DNA of 64,000 nucleotides from Bartonella vinsonii subsp. vinsonii (GTDB lineage: Bacteria; Pseudomonadota; Alphaproteobacteria; Rhizobiales; Rhizobiaceae): positions 1-64,000 of the forward strand of contig NZ_CADEAJ010000009.1 of the NCBI RefSeq assembly GCF_902825235.1, in the 5' to 3' direction. A model generated the notes under the pieces. It was not told where the DNA came from. It saw only the letters and a list, made by a program, of their open reading frames with translations, and ran no database searches. Position 1 is the first letter of the stretch. Each line of letters begins with the position of its first letter. A program made the position numbers and the translations under genes. Positions 21,107-31,220 of the stretch are shown here, one piece after another.

Positions 21107-22507
21107 TTATTGATTTTCTTTAACTGATTTTTTTCTTACAAACATAAAATACATTATACCTAAGAAAATAAACCACACTAGACTATATTGTAAGGCTATG
21201 AAGGTATCGGTTTCTAATGTCAATAAATAGAGCATGAAAGCAAAAAAAACTAAAATAATTCCGCACATGATAACACCTCCCGGCATTTTGTAGACAGATT
21301 CAGCATGCAGGTGAGGGTGATTGCGACGATATACGATATAACTAATTAAAATTACAGACCATACAAATAAAAATGCAATAGCTGAAATGCTGGTTACAAT
21401 TGTAAAAGCACTTATGATGCTTGGAGAGAGCGATGTAATTGCATATCCTAATAAAATACATAAGCAAGAAAAGAATAGGGCATTGGCTGGAACATGATAT
21501 TTGGAAAGTTTCCCTAAAATGCGAGGAGCACCTTTTTGTGTTGCAAGTCCATATATCATACGGCTAGTAGAAAAAATACCACTATTTGCTGAAGAGGCAG
21601 CCGAGGTGAGAACGACAAAATTTACCAAACCAGCAGCTATTGGAATGCCAGCAAGCCAAAACATTGAGACAAAGGGGCTTTTGTCTGGAACAACTTGATC
21701 CCATGGTGTGACTGACATAATCACAGCGAGAGAAAAGATATAAAAGAATACAATACGAACCGGTATTGCATTAATTGCTTTGGGAAGAACTTTTTTAGGG
21801 TTTTTGACTTCAGCTGCAGTTGTACCAGCAATTTCTATACCAACAAAAGAAAAAATGGCAATTTGAAATCCAGCAAAAAAACCTGCCATCCCTCGAGGAA
21901 AGATATCTCCATTGTTCCATACGTGACTGAGAGAGGCAACAGTACCATTTGGAGAGGTAAAGCCTGTCGCGACCATATAAAATCCAACCACGATTAATGC
22001 CAAAATTGCTACAACCTTGATAAGACCAAACCAGAATTCAAGTTCACCGAACATCTTTACGGCAAAGAGATTAAAGATGAGAAAAAAACCAATGCAAGCA
22101 AAAACGGTAATCCATGGATTAAGTGTGGGCCACCAAAAGTGCATATAAGTGATAATCGCAATAATATCAGCGGCTCCAGTTACAACCCAGCTCAACCAGT
22201 AGCTCCAGCCAACAAAAAAGGCAATTCCTGGTCCTAGCATATCTGTCGAAAAATCAATGAGAGAGCGGTATTGTGAATTAGAAAGTAACAATTCTCCCAT
22301 AGCGCGCATTACAAAGTATAAGGCACAACCGATAATGGCATAAACCAGTATGATGGAAGGGCCTGCTACGCTAATTGTTTTTCCTGATCCCATGAAGAGA
22401 CCTGTTCCAATAGCACCACCGAGGGCTATAAGTTGTACATGACGGTTATCTAATCCACGTTGCAATTTCTGCTGAGGATTATCTTCTAAATTTTGTGTAT
22501 AGCTCAT
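21107..22507 (-). CDS. cycA: D-serine/D-alanine/glycine transporter (amino-acid permease)
   Basis: Inner-membrane amino-acid:proton symporter of the APC superfamily, 466 aa with about twelve helices. It matches E. coli CycA in wording almost throughout: GGAIGTGLFMGSGKT near residues 31-45, VKMFGELEFWF near 150, FAGFQIAIFSFVGIE near 212-226, and the TSAASSANSGIFSTSR block. Start ATG 22507 has AAGGGAAC upstream. It is convergent with ilvC and transcribed alone. Scavenging glycine, serine or alanine from the host is the likely use. Confidence 0.93.
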   Translation of the reverse strand: MSYTQNLEDNPQQKLQRGLDNRHVQLIALGGAIGTGLFMGSGKTISVAGPSIILVYAIIGCALYFVMRAMGELLLSNSQYRSLIDFSTDMLGPGIAFFVGWSYWLSWVVTGAADIIAIITYMHFWWPTLNPWITVFACIGFFLIFNLFAVKMFGELEFWFGLIKVVAILALIVVGFYMVATGFTSPNGTVASLSHVWNNGDIFPRGMAGFFAGFQIAIFSFVGIEIAGTTAAEVKNPKKVLPKAINAIPVRIVFFYIFSLAVIMSVTPWDQVVPDKSPFVSMFWLAGIPIAAGLVNFVVLTSAASSANSGIFSTSRMIYGLATQKGAPRILGKLSKYHVPANALFFSCLCILLGYAITSLSPSIISAFTIVTSISAIAFLFVWSVILISYIVYRRNHPHLHAESVYKMPGGVIMCGIILVFFAFMLYLLTLETDTFIALQYSLVWFIFLGIMYFMFVRKKSVKENQ

Positions 22508-23311
22508 TTTTTAGGGGTTCCCTTTTAATTATTTAAGATTCTTACACTGAAAAAGGTAATGTTTGATATCTAAGCATGATATAAATGAGGAGTAAAGGGA
22601 AAAAACATTTTTTCTGTTTTCATGTGGATAAAAGCATATGAAACCAACAAAGATAGGCTATTTTACTCTAAATAACGTAACAGATATTTGCGGATAGAGT
22701 TTTAGTTGTCGTTTAGATGACTGATAAATAGTTCATAAAAAGACTTCATATTGGTAGTCGTTTTTAAGCCGTCTCAAACAGTTATAAGGAACCATTATGG
22801 GATACAAGAACCCCATAAATGAATGTTGTGGTTGTTTTAGATATCATAATGAAGAGATTTTTTATTTTCAGTCGCATAGGGTATAGAGTTGTTATCTCGG
22901 TTTAAGAGAAAATGTAAATGTTAAATGATTTCCTCATCACTTTATTGGATATCATAAATAAAAGGTTATTACTTTAGTTTGTACAAAGAAAGTCAGAAAT
23001 CTATATTTTTTTCATTCTAAATCAGTATTGGAGACAGCTATGAGCAGTCGACTTTTTATAGACGTATGAGTGATAACACTCTGCAATTTATAGCACCTCT
23101 TGGTGATCGTGAGGCAAATGGGATAGCTAAAATTATTTCTCAAGAGACTATCCTTAATTTTAATTATTAAAATTCGAAGAGTTCGTTAGATTAATGTAAT
23201 CGTTGCGCTATACAAAGAAAACGCGGAAGAACCGGTAGGGGTATAAGTTCTAACAGGGGGGACATTGCTGTTAAGAATGGTGAAAAAAACAAAATTATGA
23301 GAGAGATGAAT
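22508..23311. other. Intergenic region between cycA and the LysE-type relic
   Basis: No real gene is supported. A 34-codon plus-strand frame starts at 23066 (MSDNTLQFIAPLGDREANG) and could be a gene remnant, but it is too short to identify. The rest is AT-rich. Confidence 0.5.
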
Positions 23312-23952
23312 TTATCCAAAGAAAATGAAAAAAGAAAACAGGGATAAAACTGTTCCCGTTGCTATATTCATATATCCTTTTACTCGTTGCTTTTTAAAAA
23401 TTGCATGAGCAAATGATATAAAAATGGTCATCAAAGTAAACCATACAAATATGTTGAAGGAATGTATTGTCACAAGTTCAAATCCTTTTTTAATGCCACC
23501 GCCTGAAGACAAGAATTTCGGGAAAGCAGCTATGTAGAATATTGATACTTTAGGGTTTAGTATTTGTGTCATAAAACCGTCTATGTAACTGGTTAAAATC
23601 TTTACTTGACTTACAGAACTTACAGAATGATTTTCATATCTTTGATATTATTTCTTTTGAGTTTAAGCTGTTAATTCCAGATTTAAGAGATTTAATTCCC
23701 ATGTATAATAAATAGCATCCTCCCATTAGTTTTACTAAAAAAAGAGTGTTTTGTTGTTGAGAAGGATTGCTGATACACCTAGTATGGAAAATACCCCATG
23801 CACATATGTTGCTGTACAAAGTCCTGCAACGTTAGCAAATCCGTTCTTTTTTCCCAGTCTCGTTGCATTATCGATTATAAGGGACATATTCAGCCCAAGT
23901 GATATGGCCCCAAAAATGAAACTATAAAAAAGGTCAGTATTTGATGATTCAT
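23312..23952 (-). pseudogene. LysE/RhtB-family amino-acid exporter, three frameshifts
   Basis: Joined frames give about 213 aa, the size of LysE/RhtB exporters. The pieces are MNHQILTFF, SFIFGAISLGLNMSLIIDNA, VKLMGGCYLLYMGIKSLK and GFMTQILNPKVSIFYIAAFP. The last is the family's conserved NPK...FF block. The first two breaks are explained by one T lost from a T run each (near 23927 and 23744). The third, near 23638, needs an indel. The ATG at 23952 overlaps the stop of the FAA hydrolase gene by four bases, so the two were an operon. Confidence 0.82.
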
Positions 23953-24557
23953 TTTACCTTTATTTCTGAAATTAATTTATCTTCGATATATAATTCTATT
24001 TTATCAAACTGAGAAAGTTTACCTACTCCCTGTGGAGTACCTGTATATATTATATCACCATTCTTTAGCTGAATGTAGCTACTCAAGAATGATATTATTT
24101 TTCTAAAGCTAAAGATCATATTTTTCGTATTACCAAGTTGTCTGGTTTCTCCATTGAGCTTCATTTCAAAGGTTATTGGATCTTTTATTTTTTCCTTGTT
24201 TATGAAATCAGAGACATATGCGGCTCCTTTGAATCCTTTAGACAAAAGCCAAGGAAGCTTTTTGTTTTTCAGTTTTGTTTGTAAATCCCTCGCTGTGAGA
24301 TCAAGACCTATCGCTATGGCATCATAGCATTCTTCAGCTTCCACCTCAGTAACCATAAAAGTGTCCTTTGAGATCTGTAGCACAATTTCAGTTTCGAAAT
24401 GTATTTCTTTAGAAAAATCGGGAAGATAAATTTCATTTTCTAAAACGAGTGAACTGTTCGGCTTGCTAAATATAACGGGTTCATCTTCAACAACATTGCC
24501 CAGTTCATGGGCATGTTCAACATAATTGCGTCCAATACAGTAAATATTATTAATCAT
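23949..24557 (-). CDS. Fumarylacetoacetate-hydrolase (FAA) family protein
   Basis: Metal-dependent C-C hydrolase or decarboxylase fold acting on acylpyruvates or similar 2-oxo acids. From the ATG at 24557 (AAGGGC upstream) the protein has 202 aa, a normal single-domain length. Family blocks are intact: YCIGRNYVEHAHE at the start, the metal-binding HFETEIVL near 68, GLDLTARDLQ near 98, and the C-terminal GDIIYTGTPQGVG. The stop overlaps the start of the LysE-type exporter relic, and a hydroxyacid dehydrogenase relic lies upstream on the same strand. This is therefore a surviving member of a decaying operon. The in-frame sequence upstream of 24557 is probably not translated. The substrate is unknown. 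Confidence 0.82.
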   Translation of the reverse strand: MINNIYCIGRNYVEHAHELGNVVEDEPVIFSKPNSSLVLENEIYLPDFSKEIHFETEIVLQISKDTFMVTEVEAEECYDAIAIGLDLTARDLQTKLKNKKLPWLLSKGFKGAAYVSDFINKEKIKDPITFEMKLNGETRQLGNTKNMIFSFRKIISFLSSYIQLKNGDIIYTGTPQGVGKLSQFDKIELYIEDKLISEIKVK

Positions 24558-24682
24558 AGGAAAGCCCTTAAGTTTTTCATTTTCTTTTTGTATAGAAAAA
24601 ATATAATTACGGAAACAACATCTTTTCTCATATGATAAAGGAGTTTTGAAAAATACGCATTGTGTGGGGTGCATTCTCAATC

Positions 24683-24840
24683 TTAATGATAGCCATTTAG
24701 CATTTTATCCCTTTCTGTGTCCACTAAGATACCGTTCTTCTTCATTTTTTTGAGGACTTTTGAATTAATCATTCCCGCTGTTTTTTTCGTAAGAGGGTAG
24801 TGTAATGATACCACATCAGATTCTTCTAAAAGGTAATGAA
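24683..24840 (-). pseudogene. Fragment of a second D-2-hydroxyacid dehydrogenase
   Basis: The minus strand reads LLEESDVVSLHYPLTKKTAG, then MINSKVLKKMKKNGILVDTER. This is the signature region between the NAD-binding loop and the catalytic arginine in this family. Both ends of the protein are missing. It differs clearly from the intact dehydrogenase at 15442-16368, so it is not a partial copy of that gene. Confidence 0.7.
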
Positions 24841-25010
24841 AAACTTTTAGAAGATGAAAAATACATTTTTTAATATTATTATTTAACGGCTGAAGAAGAG
24901 CCGTAGCTAAAAGTAGGCTCTGATGGCATTATCATATGTTCTATAATGGCATTTTTATCTCACCAGATAATGTGGTGCGCTATAAGGTTTAGGTTGCTGA
25001 TAATAAAAAT

Positions 25011-25454
25011 TCTTCTCCTTCTTTTACAATCTTCTCACAAGCTGAAACAGGAGAAGTAGAATTTGGGATAGAAATTTATCAGAAATAGAAGGCAAGTGAT
25101 TTAATAGAGTGAAAGTGATTTTGGTGACTGAAGTAATTTGACAAAGGAGATACAAGATTTGGTGTAAATATTGATGCACAACCCCCTGGTAACATGACAG
25201 GGGGCGGTCGTTTTTTGGATTTTTAAAAAACATGGTATTCATGGGATAGCAGATAAAACAGGGATTCGTTTTTATGGGTCAGATTCTAATGCACGAACCG
25301 TGGAAAATACATTAACTGAGTTGAGTAAAGACAAGAAAAACTATATTAATTTGGAAATTCATAAGAATACGATATTGTTAGTGTAAATATTGATAAAAAT
25401 TCTTATATTTTCTATAAGATCCGCTCTGATAGTAATGTAAATACAGAGGAATAG
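25011..25454 (+). pseudogene. Decayed gene of unknown function
   Basis: Several plus-strand frames with protein-like composition follow each other, interrupted by stops and shifts. They read SPSFTIFSQAETGEVEFGIE, FGVNIDAQPPGNMTGGG, GIADKTGIRFYGSDSNARTV and SVNIDKNSYIFYKIRSDS. I do not recognise the family. The repeated NID/IDKN wording and short strands could suit a secreted or surface beta-rich protein, but this is only an impression. A lipoprotein gene follows 120 bases later. Confidence 0.45.
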
Positions 25455-25575
25455 AAAAATATTGAAGGATTCTTCCCGTGTCTATATTGCTTACGGACAT
25501 GGGGATGAAATTTGTAGAATGTGTATGATCACTTCATCATTTAGCAATTTATTCAAATGATTCAGGAAGAAAAAA

Positions 25576-26010
25576 ATGAAACAAATCTTAAAATTGTTAT
25601 TCACTGGGGTAGTTTTGTTCACTATGACTGGATGTGGCTCAGATCAGGCTCCTCTAACGGCTGTAGATGTGTGGGAAAAGCCTGGTGCAGATAGCCTTGA
25701 GATAAAAAAAGCATTACTAGAATGTGGAATGCCGACCCCTTCTGGTATTTCCTCAGAAAGTGACTTGAATATCCCAGAGAGTGATTCTGATATCCATGAA
25801 AAAATCAACGCGGATGCATCCATTGATGCTTGCTTGATACAAGCAGGTTTCCATCATAGATTGGGGGCAATGAAGTGGTGTGAGAAGTATAAAGATGTTA
25901 AACTTCCCATTTGTCAACCTGATGCAGTCATTCCTCAGCGAAGTGTAGAAAAACGTTTGAATAGTCCTTATTGTAAAGAAAATGCAGATCAGCCGGAATG
26001 CCAACCTTAG
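25576..26010 (+). CDS. Small cysteine-containing lipoprotein
   Basis: The 144-aa protein has a classic lipoprotein signal: a positively charged start, a hydrophobic core and the lipobox MTGC, with lipidated Cys20. The ribosome site AGGAAG lies close upstream. The mature part is hydrophilic and has six further cysteines (ECG, DACL, WCEKY, ICQP, YCKE, ECQP), suggesting disulfides in the periplasm or at the outer membrane. Repeated short units around cysteine (ALLECGMPTP, DACLIQAGF) are notable. No function can be assigned. A degraded relative seems to lie just downstream (about 26190-26430), as expected for a duplicated surface lipoprotein family. Confidence 0.8.
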   Translation: MKQILKLLFTGVVLFTMTGCGSDQAPLTAVDVWEKPGADSLEIKKALLECGMPTPSGISSESDLNIPESDSDIHEKINADASIDACLIQAGFHHRLGAMKWCEKYKDVKLPICQPDAVIPQRSVEKRLNSPYCKENADQPECQP

Positions 26011-26189
26011 ATTTTTCTGCTGATATAAAAAACAATCCCGATATTCTTGTTTTTGATTGGAATGGCGGGATTGTTTCCTCATTCTACCATCAAAATACTG
26101 TATTTTTTGTTCCCCAACATAAGTAGAAAAATATCAACAAGCTTTTGAACCGTTTTATTGTAGACACATCTCTTCAAAAGAAAATCATA

Positions 26190-26430
26190 AAATTATTTGA
26201 GTGCAAGCTTTATTAAGTGTGGTGGAATGCACTCCATCAGCTTTTTCCATATAACATTGTGGGAAAAGCTTTAAATGTTGATAAGTTTGTAATTGAAAGC
26301 AGTCTTAAAATGTAGCTGGATATCATTTTAGCTTTTTTCTGAAGATATGCGCTTACGTGTGCATGAACATGTTTTAGTTTATGAATGCATGAGTAAAGCA
26401 GGATTCCAGTATAAATTACAAAATTCAAAG
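26190..26430 (+). pseudogene. Probable decayed paralogue of the upstream lipoprotein
   Basis: Short frames with resemblance to the gene at 25576 appear in the same order. One reads FIKCGGMHS, like ALLECGMPTP. Another reads HEHVLVYECMSKAGFQYK, like IDACLIQAGFHHR. Stops and shifts separate them. The similarity is weak and rests on short segments. Confidence 0.35.
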
Positions 26431-26706
26431 CGGCTTTATTTTAAGATATAAAGGCTTGGAGATTGAAATGAGATATATGTATTGCGTATGGGCATTTTTG
26501 TAGTTTTTATCATTATAAGTTTATGAAGGCTATTTCATGCTGATTTGCATTATTGCCCATGAATATGAGTAATGATGATTTTTTTATTCTAACTTTACAT
26601 AAAATACGAAACGCATTATACGTAACATACGTAGTGAGGTGAGCTGTAAATATTCTTTTTGCCTGCATTTTTGTTTTTGTTGAGAAGAAAGAAAGTTTGA
26701 AAAAGA

Positions 26707-29421
26707 ATGATGATCAAAGTATCTAAAAATCATTTATATTCATGTGTTTTTATAGGGGCTGTTTTTTCTTTTTTATCAAACATAGAAAATGTTGAGGCAC
26801 GTTCTCATTCGTCCATATCACTTTCGTGTGATGAAAGCAAATTACCTTATAGATGCAGTGATGGCACAGAGCATATAATTGCTGATAAAACATATCAGTT
26901 TATGATACCCTCTGAAAAAGGGGATGATAATTCTTTTCTATCATCAGCTGCCATAGTTGCACAGCAACAAAATACGCTTATTCGCGCAATGCGTGTAAAA
27001 GTTGAAGCTACCGGTAATATAGAAGATAGCTATGGTGTAGTTGTCTCACAAAGCGGAAGGGTTGTTTTAGGCGATTCAACTTTAAAGGGTTTTTCTACAG
27101 GGCTCAAGGCTGAGAGTGGAACGATTGAAATCAATCGTGGATCGGTAGAGGTTACTCAACTAGGTGTTCATGCGGACAAACAAGGGGCATCTATTATTTT
27201 AACGGATACAAAAATTAAAGTCGAAAGTCAAAACATCGAACAGAAGGCGGCTCTTTTCAGTGGTGTTGATGCAAATATTAAGATGTCAGGTGGAGCGATT
27301 GATGTGACAGATGCTGCTGCGGCTTATGTAGGAATAAGGGGGCAGGTGACTTTAGATAATGTTACCATTACTTCAAAAATTAAAAAAGTAAATGAAGAAG
27401 ATAGCGATATTCATGCAGTTTTAAATGTAAATCAGAACGGTTCTCTTTCTCTAAAGGATAGCAATGTCGTTGCGACCGATGTTCGCGGTTTGTGGATTGG
27501 ATTAGATGTTAACGCGCGATCAAATGCTGGAGAGGAAGGGACTATTTTAGTTTCTCGGGTTAAGTTTGAGGATTCAAAAATTACCCTGACAGGTAACAAG
27601 CATGGTATGCATTTTGATATGGACAAGGGAGACAATGGCTACCAACAAGGAATTGTCTTTTTAAAAAAGACGACTTTTGAGGTTCCAGATGGTACGGCTA
27701 TTCATAGTCATAAGAGTAGTGGTTATATTGGCGTCACAGAAGGTACAAAGATCTCTGGAGATTTGTTGTTAACAGCTGAAAAGAGATCTTCTATGGCGGT
27801 GTTAGTTGAATCTTCTTCACTGATAGGAGGGACCCGTGTTGCTGATGATTCTACTGCTGAGCTTTATTTGACAGGGGATTCAAAATGGTTGTTAACGAAG
27901 AGAAAAGCGATAAATTTGCAGGACTCGAACCGTGTCATTTCCTCTCTTTCTTTTGTAAAACTTTCTGATAGTATTATTGCTTTCGACCTTCCAACGGGCG
28001 AAGAGTATCAGACACTTCGTATTGGAAACGGAAAGGAAGAAGTTTACAGTGCGCAGGGGAATGCACATCTTTATCTTAATACATTTCTCAATAGCGATGG
28101 TTCACTCAATGATCAGAAGACTGACAGGCTTTTAATTCATGGTGATGTTTCTGGAAAAACGACAGTCCATGTGCAGTTTATTTTAGGAAATCAAGGGAAA
28201 GCAGCAGATAATGAAAATACGCACAGTATTTCATTGATTCAAGTTTCTGGAAAAGCAGAAGAGGGTTCTTTTCAGCTAAGTAGCCCTTATATCACATGGG
28301 GAGGTTTACCTTACCAATACTATCTCCATGCGTATGGTCCAAGTTCTTCTCTTGGGAATGCACGTATTGCTCAAAGATTAGTTAAAGGTGATGCAGATTT
28401 TTGGGATTTTCGCCTCGAAGCTAAGTATATACAACCTCATTTTGTGTCAAAAGTAAGGGATGTTGTTCCACAAGTTTCAACATATCTTCTCTTGCCGAAT
28501 GCCTTATTTCATACTGGATTGGTGGATATCAGCAACCAAAACAAGAGGTTGGAAATTATGCGATCTTCTTCTAATGGACTGTTAGAAAGTGATAAGGCTT
28601 TTGCTTTATCAGTTCGTGGTTATGGTGGAAATTATCACTATATCTCAGATCTTTCCACGCTTGAATATGGCTATGGAGGTGATCTTGATTATCATGCCAT
28701 AGAAGCGGGTATTTCATTGAAACAAATTGAGAGTGCATCTAGTACAACGTTTTTTGGAATTATGGGGACTTATGGGAAAATGTCTGTGCGCCCTCGAGAT
28801 GTTGAACATAGTCAAAAAAGCCCATTTCATAAATGGTTAGTTACAGCATATGGTAGTGTGGAACATGATGCTGGTTTTTATGTGGATGGATTTTTATCTT
28901 ATGGTCTGTTTAAAGGTGATGTTCTCACCTCTACAAGAGGCAAGACGGCAATATTAAAAGGGAAACCTCTGAATGTTTCTTTGTCTACGGGTAAAGCATT
29001 TATAACAGGGTATAAAGGTCTTGTTTTTGATCCGCAGGTTCAGCTTATTTATCAACATCTCCGGTTTGATAATGTCCGTGATGTTGATAACTTTGATATT
29101 GAGATAGGAACATCTAGTCAATGGGTGATGCGTGTTGGTGGTCGTTTAACTAAAACACTTACAACCTCTAAAGAGGATCGCAGCATTTCTTTCTATGGAA
29201 AGCTTCATTTTGCACATAGTTTTGAAAAAAAACAATTTGTGCATTTTAAAGATGCTTTTCAGTTGGGTACTTTCGGTTCTTCTTTAGAAACGGGATTTGG
29301 TATTCATTCGCAACTCTCTTCACAGATTACGCTTCACAGTAATCTGATCTATCAGCATAAGCTTACCAAGGCGGGTTTTTCTGGAATTCGTTTTTCTGGT
29401 GGGGTGCGCTATCGTTTTTAA
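26707..29421 (+). CDS. Autotransporter (type Va) with pertactin-like passenger
   Basis: Secreted or surface-displayed protein of 904 aa. A signal peptide ends near residue 31 (NVEARS). The passenger (about 32-585) is built of short repeating beta-strand units with GxI/V and DSxVxxT patterns typical of a right-handed beta-helix. From about 590 to 904 lies the autotransporter beta-barrel, ending in the aromatic RYRF expected for outer-membrane insertion. Bartonella carry several such families (the Iba/Cfa-type proteins and the angiogenic BafA). Which one this belongs to cannot be settled by eye. The gene stands alone between decayed sequence, which fits a variable surface locus. The passenger has two cysteines near residues 40 and 50. 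Confidence 0.9.
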   Translation: MMIKVSKNHLYSCVFIGAVFSFLSNIENVEARSHSSISLSCDESKLPYRCSDGTEHIIADKTYQFMIPSEKGDDNSFLSSAAIVAQQQNTLIRAMRVKVEATGNIEDSYGVVVSQSGRVVLGDSTLKGFSTGLKAESGTIEINRGSVEVTQLGVHADKQGASIILTDTKIKVESQNIEQKAALFSGVDANIKMSGGAIDVTDAAAAYVGIRGQVTLDNVTITSKIKKVNEEDSDIHAVLNVNQNGSLSLKDSNVVATDVRGLWIGLDVNARSNAGEEGTILVSRVKFEDSKITLTGNKHGMHFDMDKGDNGYQQGIVFLKKTTFEVPDGTAIHSHKSSGYIGVTEGTKISGDLLLTAEKRSSMAVLVESSSLIGGTRVADDSTAELYLTGDSKWLLTKRKAINLQDSNRVISSLSFVKLSDSIIAFDLPTGEEYQTLRIGNGKEEVYSAQGNAHLYLNTFLNSDGSLNDQKTDRLLIHGDVSGKTTVHVQFILGNQGKAADNENTHSISLIQVSGKAEEGSFQLSSPYITWGGLPYQYYLHAYGPSSSLGNARIAQRLVKGDADFWDFRLEAKYIQPHFVSKVRDVVPQVSTYLLLPNALFHTGLVDISNQNKRLEIMRSSSNGLLESDKAFALSVRGYGGNYHYISDLSTLEYGYGGDLDYHAIEAGISLKQIESASSTTFFGIMGTYGKMSVRPRDVEHSQKSPFHKWLVTAYGSVEHDAGFYVDGFLSYGLFKGDVLTSTRGKTAILKGKPLNVSLSTGKAFITGYKGLVFDPQVQLIYQHLRFDNVRDVDNFDIEIGTSSQWVMRVGGRLTKTLTTSKEDRSISFYGKLHFAHSFEKKQFVHFKDAFQLGTFGSSLETGFGIHSQLSSQITLHSNLIYQHKLTKAGFSGIRFSGGVRYRF

Positions 29422-31220
29422 AATTAATTTGGAAAAGCTAGAATCCTTCGTCAGAAATGAGATAGATATATAAGTAAATCTTATTTTACAGAACGCATGC
29501 TTAAGCAATAAAGCAAAGGATTCATTGATGTCATTTATTTTGTCTTTGAAGACAGTTGTATTTTGAAATATTTTTTTACCTTTGGTAATGCAATGTTATC
29601 ATGATCCTATGAAGTATATATTCATGGCAATGACTATATGAGATTTTGAGTTTACAGTTATTGCTAAAAAAGAATTAAAGAATGTTTTTATTTTGTAAGG
29701 TTATATATTATTTTTAGATATAATATTATATAATTAAAATATATAACTTAAATTTTATTGTTATTTATTAAAAATATATTAGATATTAATATGTAATGCG
29801 TAATAGTAAGTTATTTATATTATAATGATACGTTTTTAGTAGATAATAAGGGCAATTAAAATAGGCAGTTCAAGCTCATCGCGTGTTTTACAGGCTTCAT
29901 ATCGTCCTTTGGGTTATTGGGATGAGATAAAATTAACAGACAGTTAAGGGCAGACATAGGAGGGCCTATTGGTGGAGTTGCAACAGATGGGGCAGCTGCA
30001 CGGCTTGTCATGTCGTCGGCTGCGGAAGGTATGGAGATTAGGTGCAGCGGAGATGGCACTATAAACGGCGCTTTAATGGGGGCAGTGCATCATGCTTATT
30101 TTTGTATGAAGTAGTAATTATAAAATATTTATAAATATATCTCTAAATTTATAGTAATGTTGTGTTAATATTATTAATAAATATGGTCAATATGTATTGC
30201 TAAAAATAGCCTTCAGTAATACATATAATTTATAATATTATATTTTAAATATTTATTAATGAGTTGTTTTCATTATTATCAAACTTAATTGTATTTATAT
30301 ATTTATTTTAAAATATTTTATGAAAAAAAACATTAATAAGAGTAATTTCATTATTTTTTATATTTTTTTTATCGTAGAATTTTTTACGTTCAATAATTAT
30401 CTTTATTACTTGTACAGTTTGTTTTTTTATACTTTAAATCTAAATTTTACAGTAAAAAATAAATTAAGAAAAATTTATTACAATATTTTTTTACAACACT
30501 TTTTATTTTATAATTTATTAGTATAGTATTATTTAATAATATATAAAATATATTTGTTTTTTCAATTTTGGCTAAAAAGACAAAGAGCAAACTTAATCCA
30601 GTAAATGCTGAGAAAAAAGTGAGCATTTATAATGAGATTTTTTTACTTTACAGTGCTTCTACCGCTTTTGCATTTTACAATGCATTAATCGCGTTGTGTG
30701 ATCTATTCGAAACTTTCGTTAAAATATATCAATAATTTTTATCTAATTTGTTATTGAATAGTTATATTCACATATAATAGAAACGTCTGAAATAACAGAA
30801 TATCATAATAGTGCTCTCATTTAATAGAGAAAACACTGATTACTGAGAAACCAAGCAGTCTATGCGGTTCAACGTTACTTACTTTTTTCTTTTCAAAAGC
30901 TGTCATTTGAATTTATTTGCATATTTGAGATTTTTTCTAAAAAAGGCTTATGTGTTGATTTTGATATTGATAGCTTTGGTTAATTGAAAAAAATAATGCC
31001 AATTCAAAAAATATGCGACAATAAAATCTGAGGGCTATTGGCTTCCTTCTTATAAATTGAAGAAGCATCGCACTTAGCATTACAAATATGTGCGAAAAAA
31101 TGTTTTTATCGAGAGTTATTTCGTTTCTTTCTGGTTTACAATTTTTTTTATCATTTTATCTTAAGCTAGAGGTGAGGTGTATTAGTCTCTATTTTATCTA
31201 AAAAGGGTGGAATTATACCA
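29422..31220. other. Long, extremely AT-rich region with one glycine-rich relic
   Basis: Almost 1.8 kb without a complete gene. The stretches 29700-29830 and 30120-30800 are nearly all A and T. A markedly more GC-rich island at about 29850-30115 holds a decayed coding piece. The open frame at 30320-30526 is a product of base composition and is not supported. The last 200 bases should carry the divK promoter. Confidence 0.6.
29852..30114 (+). pseudogene. Glycine/alanine-rich coding relic
   Basis: Two frames that a small shift near 29947 would join: GSSSSSRVLQASYRPLGYWD, then from 29950 ADIGGPIGGVATDGAAARLV and MSSAAEGMEIRCSGDGTING. The GGxxGGxAxxGAA pattern resembles a glycine-zipper membrane segment. 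It has no start codon with a ribosome site and no identifiable family. It stands out by composition from the surrounding AT-rich DNA. Confidence 0.35.

Noticed and set aside
25182-25216. Strong 7-bp hairpin (ccccctg/cagggggg-type) followed by six T
   Set aside because: The T run is separated from the stem by several bases and the stem lies within the decayed coding sequence (PPGNMTGGG codons), so a terminator role is doubtful.
30320-30526. 68-codon frame rich in Phe, Tyr, Leu and Asn
   Set aside because: It lies in nearly pure A/T DNA, and its composition is what random AT-rich sequence gives; no ribosome site.
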